64,000 bases of DNA from Nioella sp965215655 (GTDB taxonomy: Bacteria; Pseudomonadota; Alphaproteobacteria; Rhodobacterales; Rhodobacteraceae), in the NCBI RefSeq assembly GCF_965215655.1, contig NZ_OZ244111.1:1302001-1366000 (forward strand), given 5' to 3'. A program made the position numbers and the translations under genes. The notes under the pieces are model-generated. The model saw only the letters and a list, made by a program, of their open reading frames with translations. It was not told the DNA's origin and ran no database searches. Below are positions 1-8,703 of the stretch, in pieces (positions within the stretch are counted from its first letter, which is position 1; each line of letters begins with the position of its first letter).

Positions 1-28
1 GTACACCCCCCGTGCACCCCCCGTACAG
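1..28. repeat. 11-bp tandem repeat at the left edge
   Basis: The unit GTACACCCCCC occurs at 1-11, again at 12-22 with one change (GTGCACCCCCC), and a third partial copy (GTACA) follows. It begins at the window edge, so more units may lie to the left. It lies just downstream of the minus-strand Anbu gene. No function is assigned. Confidence 0.5.
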
Positions 29-40
29 ACGTTTGACGGA

Positions 41-781
41 TTACTCAGTCGGGAAGGTGAAATCCGGCAATTCCCGGAACGCATTTTTCAAGGCCACGCC
101 CCAGCCGGTCGATATCTCTTCGAAATAGGGATTATCCGCCTTGATCCGCATTTCCCTGCCTCGCTTCATGCTGTCCGCGTCATAGGCGTGCAGATCCAGA
201 GGCAGGCTGACCGAGAGATTGGCCTTGATGGTTGAATCGAACGAGACGAGCAGCAGCTTGATGGCGTCTTCGAAGCTCATGTCCGGTTCGAACGCGCGGA
301 CAAGGATTGGGCGGCCATATTTGGTCTCGCCGATCTGGAAGAAGGGTGTATCCTCGCTCGCTTCGATGAAATTGCCTTCCGGGTAGATCATGAACAGGCG
401 CGCATCTCCGTCGCCGACCTGACCGCCGACGATGATCGTGGCCGAGAACATCGCGTCGGCCTGCTGGCCGGTATCGGCATGGCTGGCGATGACCTCTTTC
501 AGCGTGTTGCCGATCAGTGTCGCGACCTGGAACATCGACCTGGCCTTGTAGATGCCGGGGCTGCGGTCATCGGGCGCCTTGCCGCGTTCTTCCAGCAGGC
601 TGATCACCGATTGCGTGGTGGCCAGATTGCCCGCCGTCATGATGGTGATGCAGCGTTCACCCGGTTCTTCGAAGATGAACATCTTGCGGAAGGTGGAGAT
701 ATTGTCGATGCCGGAATTGGTCCGCGTGTCCGACATGAACACCAGTCCCCGGTTCAGTTTCAGCCCCACGCAATAAGTCAC
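41..781 (-). CDS. Anbu / proteasome-type Ntn-hydrolase peptidase
   Basis: A 246-residue protein of the Anbu (ancestral beta subunit) family, related to HslV and 20S proteasome beta subunits. The start reads MTYCVGLKL, so removal of Met would expose Thr2 as N-terminal nucleophile. Asp18 in the MSDTR block and Lys33 fit the Ntn-hydrolase catalytic set. It is last in a four-gene minus-strand operon after ATP-grasp, alpha-E and transglutaminase genes, 39 bp behind the transglutaminase. This grouping is known in many proteobacteria and is thought to make and degrade a peptide-like product; the substrate is not known. Length is normal for the family. The family call is firm, the role is inferred. 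Confidence 0.92.
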   Translation of the reverse strand: MTYCVGLKLNRGLVFMSDTRTNSGIDNISTFRKMFIFEEPGERCITIMTAGNLATTQSVISLLEERGKAPDDRSPGIYKARSMFQVATLIGNTLKEVIASHADTGQQADAMFSATIIVGGQVGDGDARLFMIYPEGNFIEASEDTPFFQIGETKYGRPILVRAFEPDMSFEDAIKLLLVSFDSTIKANLSVSLPLDLHAYDADSMKRGREMRIKADNPYFEEISTGWGVALKNAFRELPDFTFPTE

Positions 782-820
782 GGCCGTCGTCCTCTTTTAT
801 TCCGATGCCTAGAAATCAGG

Positions 821-1639
821 CTATTGCTGGACTTGCAAGCTGACTTGAAGATGCTCATCGCCGGGGCCCTGGCGGATGCCCATGATCGGGGCGGCATCTC
901 GGTAGTCGCGGCCGGTGGCAACGCGCACATAGCGGGCATCCGGCGAAATACCGTTCGACACGTCGAAGCCGACCCATCCGAGCGTCTCGGTCCAGACCTC
1001 GCACCAGGCGTGGCTGGCATCCTGATCGACGCGATCGTTCATCATCAGATAGCCCGAGATATAGCGCGCGGGATGGCCCAACAGCCGCGCGGCCGCGATC
1101 ATGATATGGGCGTGGTCCTGACAGACGCCATGGCCCGCGGTCAGGGCGGATTCAGCGGTCGTGTCACTGTTGGTGCGCCCGGTTTCATAGCTGACCTGCG
1201 ACAGGATCATCGCGGACAACGCGTGTAGCTGCGCCAGCGTATCGGCCCCGTCCTGTTCGACCCTGAGCTGGCGTGCAAGCGCCCGGATGGCGGGGCCGGG
1301 GGAGGTGGTTGGGGTGGGATTCTCGAACAGCCAGAGGGGGGCAAAGCCCTTGTGCGTGCCGATGATGCCGTGATTGTCCTCGACCTCGACCGTGCCTTCG
1401 CTGCGAATCTCGATCCGGGTGGCGCCTGCATCGACCTTGACCAGTTCCGTGTGGTTGACGAACTGGTCGGAAAAACTGGCCTGCTTGGTGCCGCCGGTGA
1501 TCGTCGATGACCAGTCAAGCACGGTCTGCCCATGTCCCGACCGGGGCACCAGGCGCAGTTGCTGCAACGCGTAATGCACCGGCTGGTCATAGCTGTAGGT
1601 GGTCACATGGGTGATGGCGAGGCGGATCGGGTTGCTCAT
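821..1639 (-). CDS. Transglutaminase-like cysteine protease family protein
   Basis: A 272-residue protein with an N-terminal beta-rich domain typical of bacterial transglutaminase-like proteins and a C-terminal papain-fold core. The triad is visible: Cys173 in GHGVCQDHAH, His210 in DASHAWCEVW and Asp226 in GWVGFDVSNG. Such proteins are usually peptidases or amidases rather than crosslinking enzymes. The start codon overlaps the alpha-E stop by 4 nt (ATGA at 1636-1639), implying translational coupling. It forms one operon with the ATP-grasp, alpha-E and Anbu genes. No signal peptide is seen, so it is probably cytoplasmic. The substrate is unknown. Confidence 0.92.
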   Translation of the reverse strand: MSNPIRLAITHVTTYSYDQPVHYALQQLRLVPRSGHGQTVLDWSSTITGGTKQASFSDQFVNHTELVKVDAGATRIEIRSEGTVEVEDNHGIIGTHKGFAPLWLFENPTPTTSPGPAIRALARQLRVEQDGADTLAQLHALSAMILSQVSYETGRTNSDTTAESALTAGHGVCQDHAHIMIAAARLLGHPARYISGYLMMNDRVDQDASHAWCEVWTETLGWVGFDVSNGISPDARYVRVATGRDYRDAAPIMGIRQGPGDEHLQVSLQVQQ

Positions 1640-2580
1640 TGAAAGAACCGGAAATCTGTCTGGATAAGGCTTGCCAGCGTGGAGGTGTCATTGATGCTGG
1701 CGGTCAGGAATTCATGCAGCCCTTCTTCGAAGATGGTGGTCACGGTGGTCCCGTTCAACTGGCCGCAGATGCGGTCTGCGAGGGCATGGCTTTCGTGGCG
1801 GGTGCCGTAGTCATTGGCCAGCCAGTTCAGGTTTTCGCCTATCTTGGAATAGCAGAAGGCCAGGGACCGGGGCATGCGTTTGTCGAGGATCAGGAACTCT
1901 GCGATCCCAATGGGCGTCGTCTCGCCGCCATTGAGCCAGCGATAGCTGCGCTCCGCCGAGACCGACCGCAGGATCACCTCCCATTGCACATTGTCGATGC
2001 GGCTGCCGACGAAGGCGGCGGAGGGCAGCAGGACGTAATATTTCACGTCGAGAATGCGGGCGGTATTGTCGGCGCGTTCCAGGAAGGTGCCAAGCCGCGA
2101 GAAGGCAAAGATGTCGTTGCGCAGCATGGTCCCGTGCAGCGCCCCGCGCACCACCGAAGTGCGATAGCGGATCGCAGCCAGTAGTTCATGCAGGGTGCGT
2201 TCCGATACCGGGCGGGCCAGTGCCGATTTCACTTCCATCCAGCATTCGTTCACCGCCTCCCACACTTCCGATGACAGCGCGGTGCGCACCATGCGGGCAT
2301 TGGACCGGGCGGCCTCGATGGAACTCAGCACCGAAGAGGGATTGTCGCGGTCGCGCAGCAGGAAGTTGATCACCGAGCCGGAGTCGAAACTGTCGAACTT
2401 CGCGGAGTAGGCGGCGTCGATCCCGGCGGTGTTGATGACCGATTGCCATTCATTCGACTCGCCGTCGGACCTGGTCAGCGCGATGCGCCAGCCGGCCTCG
2501 AGCAGTCGTGCGGTGTTTTCGGCCCGTTCGATATAGCGGAACATCCAGAAGAGGCCGCCTGCGGTTTTTCCCAGCATCAT
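1636..2580 (-). CDS. Alpha-E domain protein
   Basis: A 314-residue, mostly helical protein of the alpha-E family, recognisable from the N-terminal block MMLGKTAGGLFWMFRYIERA and the block FLERADNTARILDVKYYVLL. The family has no established enzyme activity. It almost always lies beside a circularly permuted ATP-grasp and a transglutaminase-like protein, as here, and may act as a scaffold or partner in peptide-bond synthesis (inference). It starts 4 bp after the ATP-grasp stop and overlaps the transglutaminase start by 4 nt. Confidence 0.92.
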   Translation of the reverse strand: MMLGKTAGGLFWMFRYIERAENTARLLEAGWRIALTRSDGESNEWQSVINTAGIDAAYSAKFDSFDSGSVINFLLRDRDNPSSVLSSIEAARSNARMVRTALSSEVWEAVNECWMEVKSALARPVSERTLHELLAAIRYRTSVVRGALHGTMLRNDIFAFSRLGTFLERADNTARILDVKYYVLLPSAAFVGSRIDNVQWEVILRSVSAERSYRWLNGGETTPIGIAEFLILDKRMPRSLAFCYSKIGENLNWLANDYGTRHESHALADRICGQLNGTTVTTIFEEGLHEFLTASINDTSTLASLIQTDFRFFQ

Positions 2581-2584
2581 CGGC

Positions 2585-4012
2585 TTAGTCCCCCAGAACC
2601 CAGGTGTCTTTGGTGCCGCCGCCCTGGCTGGAATTGACCACCAGAGAGCCCTTCTTCAGCGCCACGCGGGTCAGACCGCCAGGCGTGATTTCGACCTTGT
2701 TGGGAGAGACCAGAACAAAGGGGCGCAGGTCGACATGACGCGGCGCAAGCCCTGCCTTGGACAGGATCGGCACGGTGGACAGGGCCAGCGTGGGCTGCGC
2801 GATATAGTTCGAGGGCCGGGCGCGCAGTTTCTTCTCAAAGGCCGCGATTTCCTTTTTCGAGGCGGCGGGGCCGACCAGCATCCCGTAGCCACCCGATCCA
2901 TGCACCTCCTTGACCACCAGTTCCGACAGGTGATCCAGCACATAGGCAAGCGAGTCCGCCTCGGAACAGCGCCATGTCGGCACGTTTTGCAGGATCGCCC
3001 GTTCGCCGGTGTAGAACTCGACGATATCGGGCATGTAGCTGTAAAGCGCCTTGTCATCGGCGATGCCTGTACCCGGCGCGTTGGCGATGGTGATATTGCC
3101 CGCGCGGTAGACATCCATGATGCCGGGCACGCCAAGCAGGCTGTCGGGGTTGAAGGTCAGCGGGTCGAGATACTCGTCATCAACTCGGCGATAAAGCACG
3201 TCAATCGGGTGATACCCTTGGGTTGTGCGCATTGCCACGCGGCCGTTTTCCACGACCAGATCATGGCTTTCGACCAGTTCCGCCCCCATCTGGTCGGCCA
3301 GGAACGCATGTTCGAAATAGGCGGAGTTGTGGATTCCGGGGGTCAGAACCGCCACCGTGGGCCGGTCGGTCAGTCCGTCGGGCGCGCAATCGGCCAGCGA
3401 CCGGCGCAGAAGTTGCGGGTAGGCGCTGACGGGGCGCACTTTCAGCTGGCTGAACAGTTCCGGGAACATCTGCAACATGGTTTCCCGGTTTTCCAGCATG
3501 TAGCTGACACCGGAGGGGGTGCGGGCATTGTCCTCCAGCACGAAGAATTCGTTTTCTCCGGTGCGCACCAGATCGGTGCCGACGATATGGGTATAGACGC
3601 CGCCGGGCGGGTTGACCCCGATCATTTCCGGCAGAAACGCGGTGTTCTTCGAGATGATTTCCCTGGGGATGCGGCCCGCGCGCAGGATTTCCTGCCGGTG
3701 ATAGATATCGTGCAGGAAGGCGTTGATCGCGCGCACCCGCTGTTCGATGCCGCGTTCCAGCGTGGCCCATTCGCGCGCCGAAATGATGCGGGGCACGATA
3801 TCGAAGGGGATCAGCCTCTCGTCCGCCTCGTCCTGCCCGTAGACGTTGAAGGTGATGCCGATCCGGCGAAAAAAGGCCTCCGCCTCTCTCGACTTGCGGC
3901 GGAGGTCCTTGAGATCCTCATTGGCGAACCACTGGAAATAGGACTCGTAGGGCGGGCGGGGCTGGTCCGGCTGTGCCAGCATTTCATCGAAGGTGGAACC
4001 TGTGTCTGCCAT
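2585..4012 (-). CDS. Circularly permuted ATP-grasp protein (type 2)
   Basis: A 475-residue protein of the circularly permuted ATP-grasp family, expected to form amide bonds using ATP. Visible family blocks include NPPGGVYTHIVGTDLVR, VLEDNARTPSGVSYMLENR, the metal-binding type stretch LYRRVDDEYLDP and the glycine-rich VKEVHGSGGYGMLVGP. It is the first gene of the minus-strand operon with alpha-E, transglutaminase and Anbu. The start is the Met of MADTGSTFDE. The genome context suggests production of a peptide tag or modified peptide that the downstream peptidases process; the product has not been identified to my knowledge. An FNR-like palindrome lies about 20 bp upstream. Confidence 0.92.
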   Translation of the reverse strand: MADTGSTFDEMLAQPDQPRPPYESYFQWFANEDLKDLRRKSREAEAFFRRIGITFNVYGQDEADERLIPFDIVPRIISAREWATLERGIEQRVRAINAFLHDIYHRQEILRAGRIPREIISKNTAFLPEMIGVNPPGGVYTHIVGTDLVRTGENEFFVLEDNARTPSGVSYMLENRETMLQMFPELFSQLKVRPVSAYPQLLRRSLADCAPDGLTDRPTVAVLTPGIHNSAYFEHAFLADQMGAELVESHDLVVENGRVAMRTTQGYHPIDVLYRRVDDEYLDPLTFNPDSLLGVPGIMDVYRAGNITIANAPGTGIADDKALYSYMPDIVEFYTGERAILQNVPTWRCSEADSLAYVLDHLSELVVKEVHGSGGYGMLVGPAASKKEIAAFEKKLRARPSNYIAQPTLALSTVPILSKAGLAPRHVDLRPFVLVSPNKVEITPGGLTRVALKKGSLVVNSSQGGGTKDTWVLGD

Positions 4013-4032
4013 ATAACCACTATGTGCGAGTT

Positions 4033-4046
4033 TTGAGACTAATCAA
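4033..4046. promoter_or_regulatory. FNR-like palindrome upstream of the Anbu operon
   Basis: TTGAGACTAATCAA matches the FNR/Crp-type consensus TTGAT-N4-ATCAA at 9 of 10 positions. It lies 20 bp before the ATP-grasp start on the minus strand and about 200 bp before the carbonic anhydrase start on the plus strand. So close to a start codon it would act as a repressor site, or serve a very short leader. Binding is inferred from sequence only. Confidence 0.4.
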
Positions 4047-4246
4047 TTGGCAAATTCGGTTATCGAGGATGCAAGCCGATCTGGGGGATGGGGCGCATGG
4101 CGGCTCGATGACCCGTGCGGGTGCCTGAAATTTGAGCATCAAGGCCCATTATTCAGACGCTTCAGGGTTGGGCGGGCTGTGCTTTGCCTTGACGCAGGCC
4201 CGCGCCCGGATTTGGATGGACATCGGCCAGGGCGGAGGACCATCCC

Positions 4247-4864
4247 ATGCTGCACCATTTGCTGGCACGAAATTCGGATTGGGCCGAGGCCCGGCGGCGG
4301 GCGGACCCTGCCTATTTCCTGCGCATGGCCCAGGGGCAGAAACCCAGTTATTTCTGGATCGGCTGTTCCGACAGCCGAGTGCCGGAGAACGTGGTGGGCG
4401 GGCTCGATCCCGGCGAAATCTTCGTGCATCGCAACGTCGCCAACCTTGTGCATTCCACCGATTTCAGCCTGCTCAGTGCGCTGGAATTCGCCATCGACGT
4501 TCTGGGGATTCGCGAGATCATCGTTTGCGGTCATACCGGCTGCGGCGGCATCGCGGCGGCCAGCCAGGGGCTGGTCAACGGGCTGGCCGATCACTGGCTG
4601 GAAGCGCTGCGGCGGCTGGCCCGGCGCAACGAGGCGGATCTGTCGGCCTTTCCCGAGGGTCCGGCCCGCAATGACAGGCTGGCGGAACTGAGCGTGATCG
4701 AGGCGGTCGCGCGGCTTGCTGAAACGCCGATCCTGCAGCGCGCATGGGCGCGCGGCGACCGGGTTTCGGTGCACGGGCTGCTCTATCGGCTGTCCGAGGG
4801 TGAGCTGCGCAACCTTGACGTCACGCTGACAGGGGCGCATCTGGGCCGTGACGCACAGAAGTGA
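4247..4864 (+). CDS. Beta-class carbonic anhydrase
   Basis: A 205-residue zinc enzyme interconverting CO2 and bicarbonate. The zinc ligands and catalytic dyad are visible: Cys40 with Asp42 and Arg44 in GCSDSRVPE, then His96 and Cys99 in VCGHTGCGG. This is the usual length for a proteobacterial beta enzyme of the Can type. The ATG at 4247 is preceded by GGAGGACC at a good distance, which decides the start. A DUF2478 gene follows after 12 bp and may be cotranscribed. Cytoplasmic. Confidence 0.95.
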   Translation: MLHHLLARNSDWAEARRRADPAYFLRMAQGQKPSYFWIGCSDSRVPENVVGGLDPGEIFVHRNVANLVHSTDFSLLSALEFAIDVLGIREIIVCGHTGCGGIAAASQGLVNGLADHWLEALRRLARRNEADLSAFPEGPARNDRLAELSVIEAVARLAETPILQRAWARGDRVSVHGLLYRLSEGELRNLDVTLTGAHLGRDAQK

Positions 4865-4876
4865 AAGGGCGAAGCC

Positions 4877-5374
4877 ATGAAGATCGGATATGTCATGTCG
4901 CCGGGGCGCGGCGATGTGGACCGGGTGCTTGGTCGCTTCGTCGAAACGCTGATGGCGCGGGGCGTGGACGTGGCGGGCGTTGTGCAGACCAACACCGATT
5001 GCGGGCCGGCGAAGGCTTGCGACATGGATGTGGAGGTGCTGCCCTCTGGCCCCGTTTTGAGGATTTCGCAGGATCTCGGGCCCGGGTCACGCGGCTGCCG
5101 TCTGAACCCCGACGCGCTGGAACAGGCCGTGGGGCTGGTGGGCCAGCGGTTGACGGGCGACACGCGCCTGCTGGTGGTCAACAAGTTCGGCAAGCAGGAG
5201 GCCGAGGGCCGCGGCTTTCGCGAGGTAATCGGCACGGCGCTGGCGCAGGATATTCCGGTCGTGGTGGGGCTGAACGGGCTGAACCGTGACGCCTTCGAGG
5301 CGTTTTGCGGCGGCATGGCCGAGGCGTTGACCCCGGATGTGCAGGTGTTGTTGGAGTGGTTCGGCGAGGGCTGA
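4877..5374 (+). CDS. DUF2478 family protein
   Basis: A 165-residue protein whose N-terminus MKIGYVMSPGRGDVDRVLGR resembles the start of a P-loop-like nucleotide-binding fold, without a clear Walker A. The block LLVVNKFGKQEAEGRGFREV, including NKFGKQE, is typical of DUF2478. Members are often found near molybdenum or anion transport genes and have no proven activity. Here it follows carbonic anhydrase by 12 bp with a GAAGCC-type weak ribosome site. Function unknown. Confidence 0.75.
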   Translation: MKIGYVMSPGRGDVDRVLGRFVETLMARGVDVAGVVQTNTDCGPAKACDMDVEVLPSGPVLRISQDLGPGSRGCRLNPDALEQAVGLVGQRLTGDTRLLVVNKFGKQEAEGRGFREVIGTALAQDIPVVVGLNGLNRDAFEAFCGGMAEALTPDVQVLLEWFGEG

Positions 5375-5743
5375 ACCGTGGCGGTGCAGGGCTGACGACC
5401 GAGAGTGGGGGGGGCTGCATTCGACGGCTATGTATGTCGGCTTTGCGGACGAAGCGCCAATTTGCTGCGCGCGCTCTAGCGGCTGCTGTCGGCGCAGCGC
5501 GACGATGGCATTTACTGGTCGGGCGGAGCGCCAACATTCGCTGCGGCATGAGCCAATGTCGGGATTGGTGTGGTCGAATTCAGTGTCGTTGGACTCTGAT
5601 CGTCGGATCTAACTTCCAGCCGGGGCCGCGTCAGTCGAGGCACCTCGCTGTAAGCATGTCTAATGCTTAACGCTCGGTGCCCGACTTCTGTCGCGCAAAA
5701 AACCGTGTTACATTAAGAACTGACCAGGAGGGGGAGAGGCGTC
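5375..5743. other. 369 bp gap without a recognisable gene
   Basis: No convincing reading frame is seen on either strand. The stretch holds two imperfect copies of a motif GGAGCGCCAA-(N)-CGCTGCG, near 5450-5468 and 5525-5546, and a piece reading ATGTCGGCTTTGCGGA. Such pieces resemble decayed intergenic repeats found in related genomes, from memory only. The end of the gap carries AGGAGGGGGAGAGG at 5727-5740, the ribosome binding region of the AraC gene. Confidence 0.4.
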
Positions 5744-6766
5744 TTGCTTGAACATGCGCTTGTTCTGGATTCGGTGGGCATGCCGATCTGTCACCAGCAA
5801 AAGACCCATTCTGCTGATTGGGACGAGGTCGAGGACTTCTGCCGGTCGGTCTATATGCGGTATCGGGTGCGGCCTTTGGATCGCTCGTCGCGACCAGACG
5901 CGACGATGATTTCGGCGAAGGCGGGCAGTGTAACCATGACCCGGTTTGCCTATGGCACAGGTATCCACCTTGACCGGTTCGATCCTGACGCCGGAAATAT
6001 TCTCGTTTTGAACACCCTGCGCGGGGCGTTGGATCATCAAACCGACGGCGGCTCTGTTTGCACCGGGGCAGGGGAAAGCTTTGTCGTCGATTGTTCCCGA
6101 GCTGAATACTGGCTTGAGGGTGATCCCGACCATATGCAGCTGAACCTTACGATCCCGCATCAGGCGATGGCGGACACGGCGGCGCGGTGGTTTGGTTTCG
6201 TGCCTGATGACCGGCTATGGACCAGTCGCGTGAAGATCGGCGGCCCCAACTCGGCCTGGCCCGCGCTGCTCGATTATGCCGCCCGTGCTTTGACGAGCGA
6301 GGGCAAAGTCTCATCGGACACCGTACTGGCGCGGCATATTGAAGAGATGCTCTGCGTCGAACTGCTGCGCCAGTGGGCATCGGCGGCTGGATTGTGTCTT
6401 GAAACCGGGGCCCGCTGTGCGGCTCCCGCCTATGTTCGCTTGGCCGAAGAGATCATGGAAGCCGAAGCGCGCGAGGCACCTTCAATCGGCGATGTGGCCA
6501 AGCGTGTCGGTGTTTCTGCGCGCACGCTGTCCGGAGGGTTTCAGAAGTTCCGGGGCATCTCCCCCCGCGCTTTTCTCGCCGCGCGGCGGCTTGAGGGGTT
6601 TCGCCAGGACCTTGAAACGATGCCAGAAGATGTGACCGTCACTACAATCGCGTGCGATTGGGGTTTTTCGAACTTCGGTGCCTTGGCCGGCCGGTATCGC
6701 GATAGGTTCGGAGAAACGCCTTCCCGGACACGGTACCGATCATCGCGACGGGTCCGTCATCACTAA
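5744..6766 (+). CDS. AraC family transcriptional regulator
   Basis: A 340-residue regulator. Residues 1 to about 190 form an AraC-binding-like sensor domain. The C-terminal 110 residues carry the double helix-turn-helix, with IGDVAKRVGVSARTLSGGFQ as the first unit and VTTIACDWGFSNFGALAGRY as the second. The chosen start is TTG at 5744, preceded by AGGAGGGGGAGAGG; no better ATG lies in frame near it. The next gene, a serine hydrolase 96 bp downstream on the same strand, is a plausible target. Effector unknown. Confidence 0.85.
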   Translation: MLEHALVLDSVGMPICHQQKTHSADWDEVEDFCRSVYMRYRVRPLDRSSRPDATMISAKAGSVTMTRFAYGTGIHLDRFDPDAGNILVLNTLRGALDHQTDGGSVCTGAGESFVVDCSRAEYWLEGDPDHMQLNLTIPHQAMADTAARWFGFVPDDRLWTSRVKIGGPNSAWPALLDYAARALTSEGKVSSDTVLARHIEEMLCVELLRQWASAAGLCLETGARCAAPAYVRLAEEIMEAEAREAPSIGDVAKRVGVSARTLSGGFQKFRGISPRAFLAARRLEGFRQDLETMPEDVTVTTIACDWGFSNFGALAGRYRDRFGETPSRTRYRSSRRVRHH

Positions 6767-6862
6767 CTTTGCTTCCGAAACCGGACACGCCATGCCGATC
6801 AGGGACAGCGCGCCCGCTTGGCGTCCCGCAGTCTTCCCTGCACGTCTCAAAGGGAGGAACCA

Positions 6863-8062
6863 ATGAAAGACATCAACTTGGAAGACCTGAAAACACGTTG
6901 TGACGCGGTTCTGAATGGGCTGGTCACAGGTTCATCGCGCGTGCCCGGTGTTGTCGCGATGGCGACGGACCGCACAGGCGATATCTATTCCGGCGCCGCT
7001 GGCGAACGGCGCCTAGGCGGCGACAAAATGACCGAGGATACGGTCTTCGCCATCTTCTCGACCACCAAGGCCATCGCGGGCACAACAGCTCTGCAATGTG
7101 TCGAGGAAGGTCTTCTGGACCTCGATGCCCCTGCAAAGGACTACGCTCCGGCGATCGGAGAGCTCCAGGTGATCGACGGGTTCGACGCTGACGGCACCCC
7201 CCGCCTGCGCGCCCCGAAGAGCGATGTCACGACCCGTCAATTGATGCTGCACACCGCTGGTTTCGGCTATGACTTCTTCAACGAGATCTACAAGCGCCTC
7301 GCAGAAGAGCAAGGCCAGCCATCGGTCGTCACCGGGAGCCGTGCCTGTATCGAAACGCCACTGTTGTTCGATCCGGGCACGAAGTGGGAATACGGTACAA
7401 ATATCGACTGGGTCGGACAGGTCGTCGAAGGCATCCGCGGCAAACGGCTGGGTGAGGTCATGCAAGAGAGAATCTTCGACCAGCTGGGCATGCAGGATAT
7501 CGCCTTTACCCGGACGCCCGACATGAAAGAGCGGACCGCGACCATCCACGCCCGGGGCGAAGATGGCGGGCTGGTGCCAATGGACGACTTCGCATTACCC
7601 GATGACCCCGAGGTCCATATGGGCGGCCACGGGCTTTATGCGACTGTGCCGGAATACATGAAGTTCATTCGCATGTGGTTGAACGATGGAGCCGGCCCGA
7701 ATGGTCAGGTCCTGAAACCCGAAACCGTGGAGTGGGCCGTGCAGGGGGCGCTTGTCCCACCGCAGAAAGTCACCGTGCTTCCGGGCGTCATCCCGTCTCT
7801 TTCCAACGATGCAGAGTTCTTCCCTGGCATGCCCAAGGATTGGTCCTACACCTTCATGGTCAATTCAGAAGAGGCTCCGACCGGTCGTCCTGCCGGTGCC
7901 ATCGGCTGGGCCGGGCTGGCGAACAGCTACTACTGGATCGACCGCAAGAATGGTGTTGGCGGATACTGGGCGACGCAGATTCTACCGTTCGCGGATGGCG
8001 TCTCTTTTCCGGGTTACATGGAATTCGAAAGCGCAGTCTACGCGGCACTGTCAGGCCAATAA
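6863..8062 (+). CDS. Beta-lactamase-fold serine hydrolase (esterase type)
   Basis: A 399-residue protein of the class C beta-lactamase / family VIII esterase group. The nucleophile motif S-x-x-K is Ser66-Thr-Thr-Lys69 in FAIFSTTKAIAG, and a Tyr motif (Tyr177 in WEYGTNIDW) supplies the second catalytic block. There is no signal peptide, which favours a cytoplasmic esterase or amidase over a secreted beta-lactamase. The ATG at 6863 follows AGGGAGGAACC, so the 15 codons upstream are not used. It lies 96 bp behind an AraC regulator. Substrate unknown. Confidence 0.88.
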   Translation: MKDINLEDLKTRCDAVLNGLVTGSSRVPGVVAMATDRTGDIYSGAAGERRLGGDKMTEDTVFAIFSTTKAIAGTTALQCVEEGLLDLDAPAKDYAPAIGELQVIDGFDADGTPRLRAPKSDVTTRQLMLHTAGFGYDFFNEIYKRLAEEQGQPSVVTGSRACIETPLLFDPGTKWEYGTNIDWVGQVVEGIRGKRLGEVMQERIFDQLGMQDIAFTRTPDMKERTATIHARGEDGGLVPMDDFALPDDPEVHMGGHGLYATVPEYMKFIRMWLNDGAGPNGQVLKPETVEWAVQGALVPPQKVTVLPGVIPSLSNDAEFFPGMPKDWSYTFMVNSEEAPTGRPAGAIGWAGLANSYYWIDRKNGVGGYWATQILPFADGVSFPGYMEFESAVYAALSGQ

Positions 8063-8364
8063 CGAGAATTTCCGATATGTAGAAGGACGGGGTACGAATG
8101 CGCCCCGTCCGACGTTGCGATTGTCGCACGTTAAATAGCACGAACAAAAGCGGCCATTGGCCGCTCATGGACAGAACGCCCGCAGCGTGCCTTCTCCGTG
8201 ATGACCAATGGCAGCAATGCACAGCTCTTGCTCGTTCATGCTTTGCGCAGCACCGGACACTCTGGGCTCGAAGCCGACATCCGCCCAAAGTGCATCACCT
8301 CAATTGGCGTCCACGTGTGACAGGCGCATGTCTCTGAAGAGTCACCAGAGCCCATAGCCGCCCT
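8063..8364. other. 302 bp gap with two inverted repeats
   Basis: No gene is seen. The stretch holds the hairpin at 8085-8110 listed separately and a near-perfect palindrome AGCGGCCATTGGCCGCT at 8149-8165. The remainder (8166-8340) resembles non-coding relict sequence, with many short fragments in all frames. Confidence 0.4.
8085..8110 (+). terminator. Terminator-like hairpin after the serine hydrolase
   Basis: GGACGGGG (8085-8092) pairs with CCCCGTCC (8103-8110) across a 10-nt loop, 22 bp after the stop codon of the serine hydrolase. No T tract follows, so termination may be weak or Rho-assisted. Confidence 0.45.
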
Positions 8365-8601
8365 TCAGAACGCCTTGAACGTCAGCGTTGTCAGGGTCCG
8401 CTCGATCCCCGGCACGTCGCAGAGGCGCTCGTTGATGTAGCGGCCTATGTCTTCGCCCTCGGGGATGATCAGCTTGACCAGCAGGTCATATTCGCCCGAG
8501 GTGGAGAAGAGCTCGGCATGGATCTCCTTCAGGACGATATTGAAGGCCACGTCATAGGTGGTGCCGGGCTTGCAACGGATCTGGACGAAGACGGTCTGCA
8601 T
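8365..8601 (-). CDS. Stand-alone Lrp/AsnC ligand-binding (RAM) domain protein
   Basis: A 78-residue protein consisting only of the AsnC-type effector-binding domain: MQTVFVQIRCKPGTTYDVAF, then the central SGEYDLLVKLIIPEG and the end VPGIERTLTTLTF. There is no DNA-binding helix-turn-helix. Stand-alone RAM proteins are known and may bind amino acids or form mixed oligomers with full Lrp proteins; the actual role here is unknown. The start at 8601 has AGGA upstream; an in-frame upstream extension of 20 residues looks non-native. Confidence 0.85.
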   Translation of the reverse strand: MQTVFVQIRCKPGTTYDVAFNIVLKEIHAELFSTSGEYDLLVKLIIPEGEDIGRYINERLCDVPGIERTLTTLTFKAF

Positions 8602-8703
8602 TGGGGGAATCCTGCGAATGGGTCTGCCGCCAAGTTGACCCGTCTTTGGCGTCGGGATCAACCCGGACTATCCCGAGGCGGGGCAACGGGTTAGGGTTTC
8701 GCC

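Noticed and set aside
6863..8062. Serine hydrolase as an antibiotic-resistance beta-lactamase
   Set aside because: No signal peptide; fits the esterase branch as well, so no resistance role is claimed.
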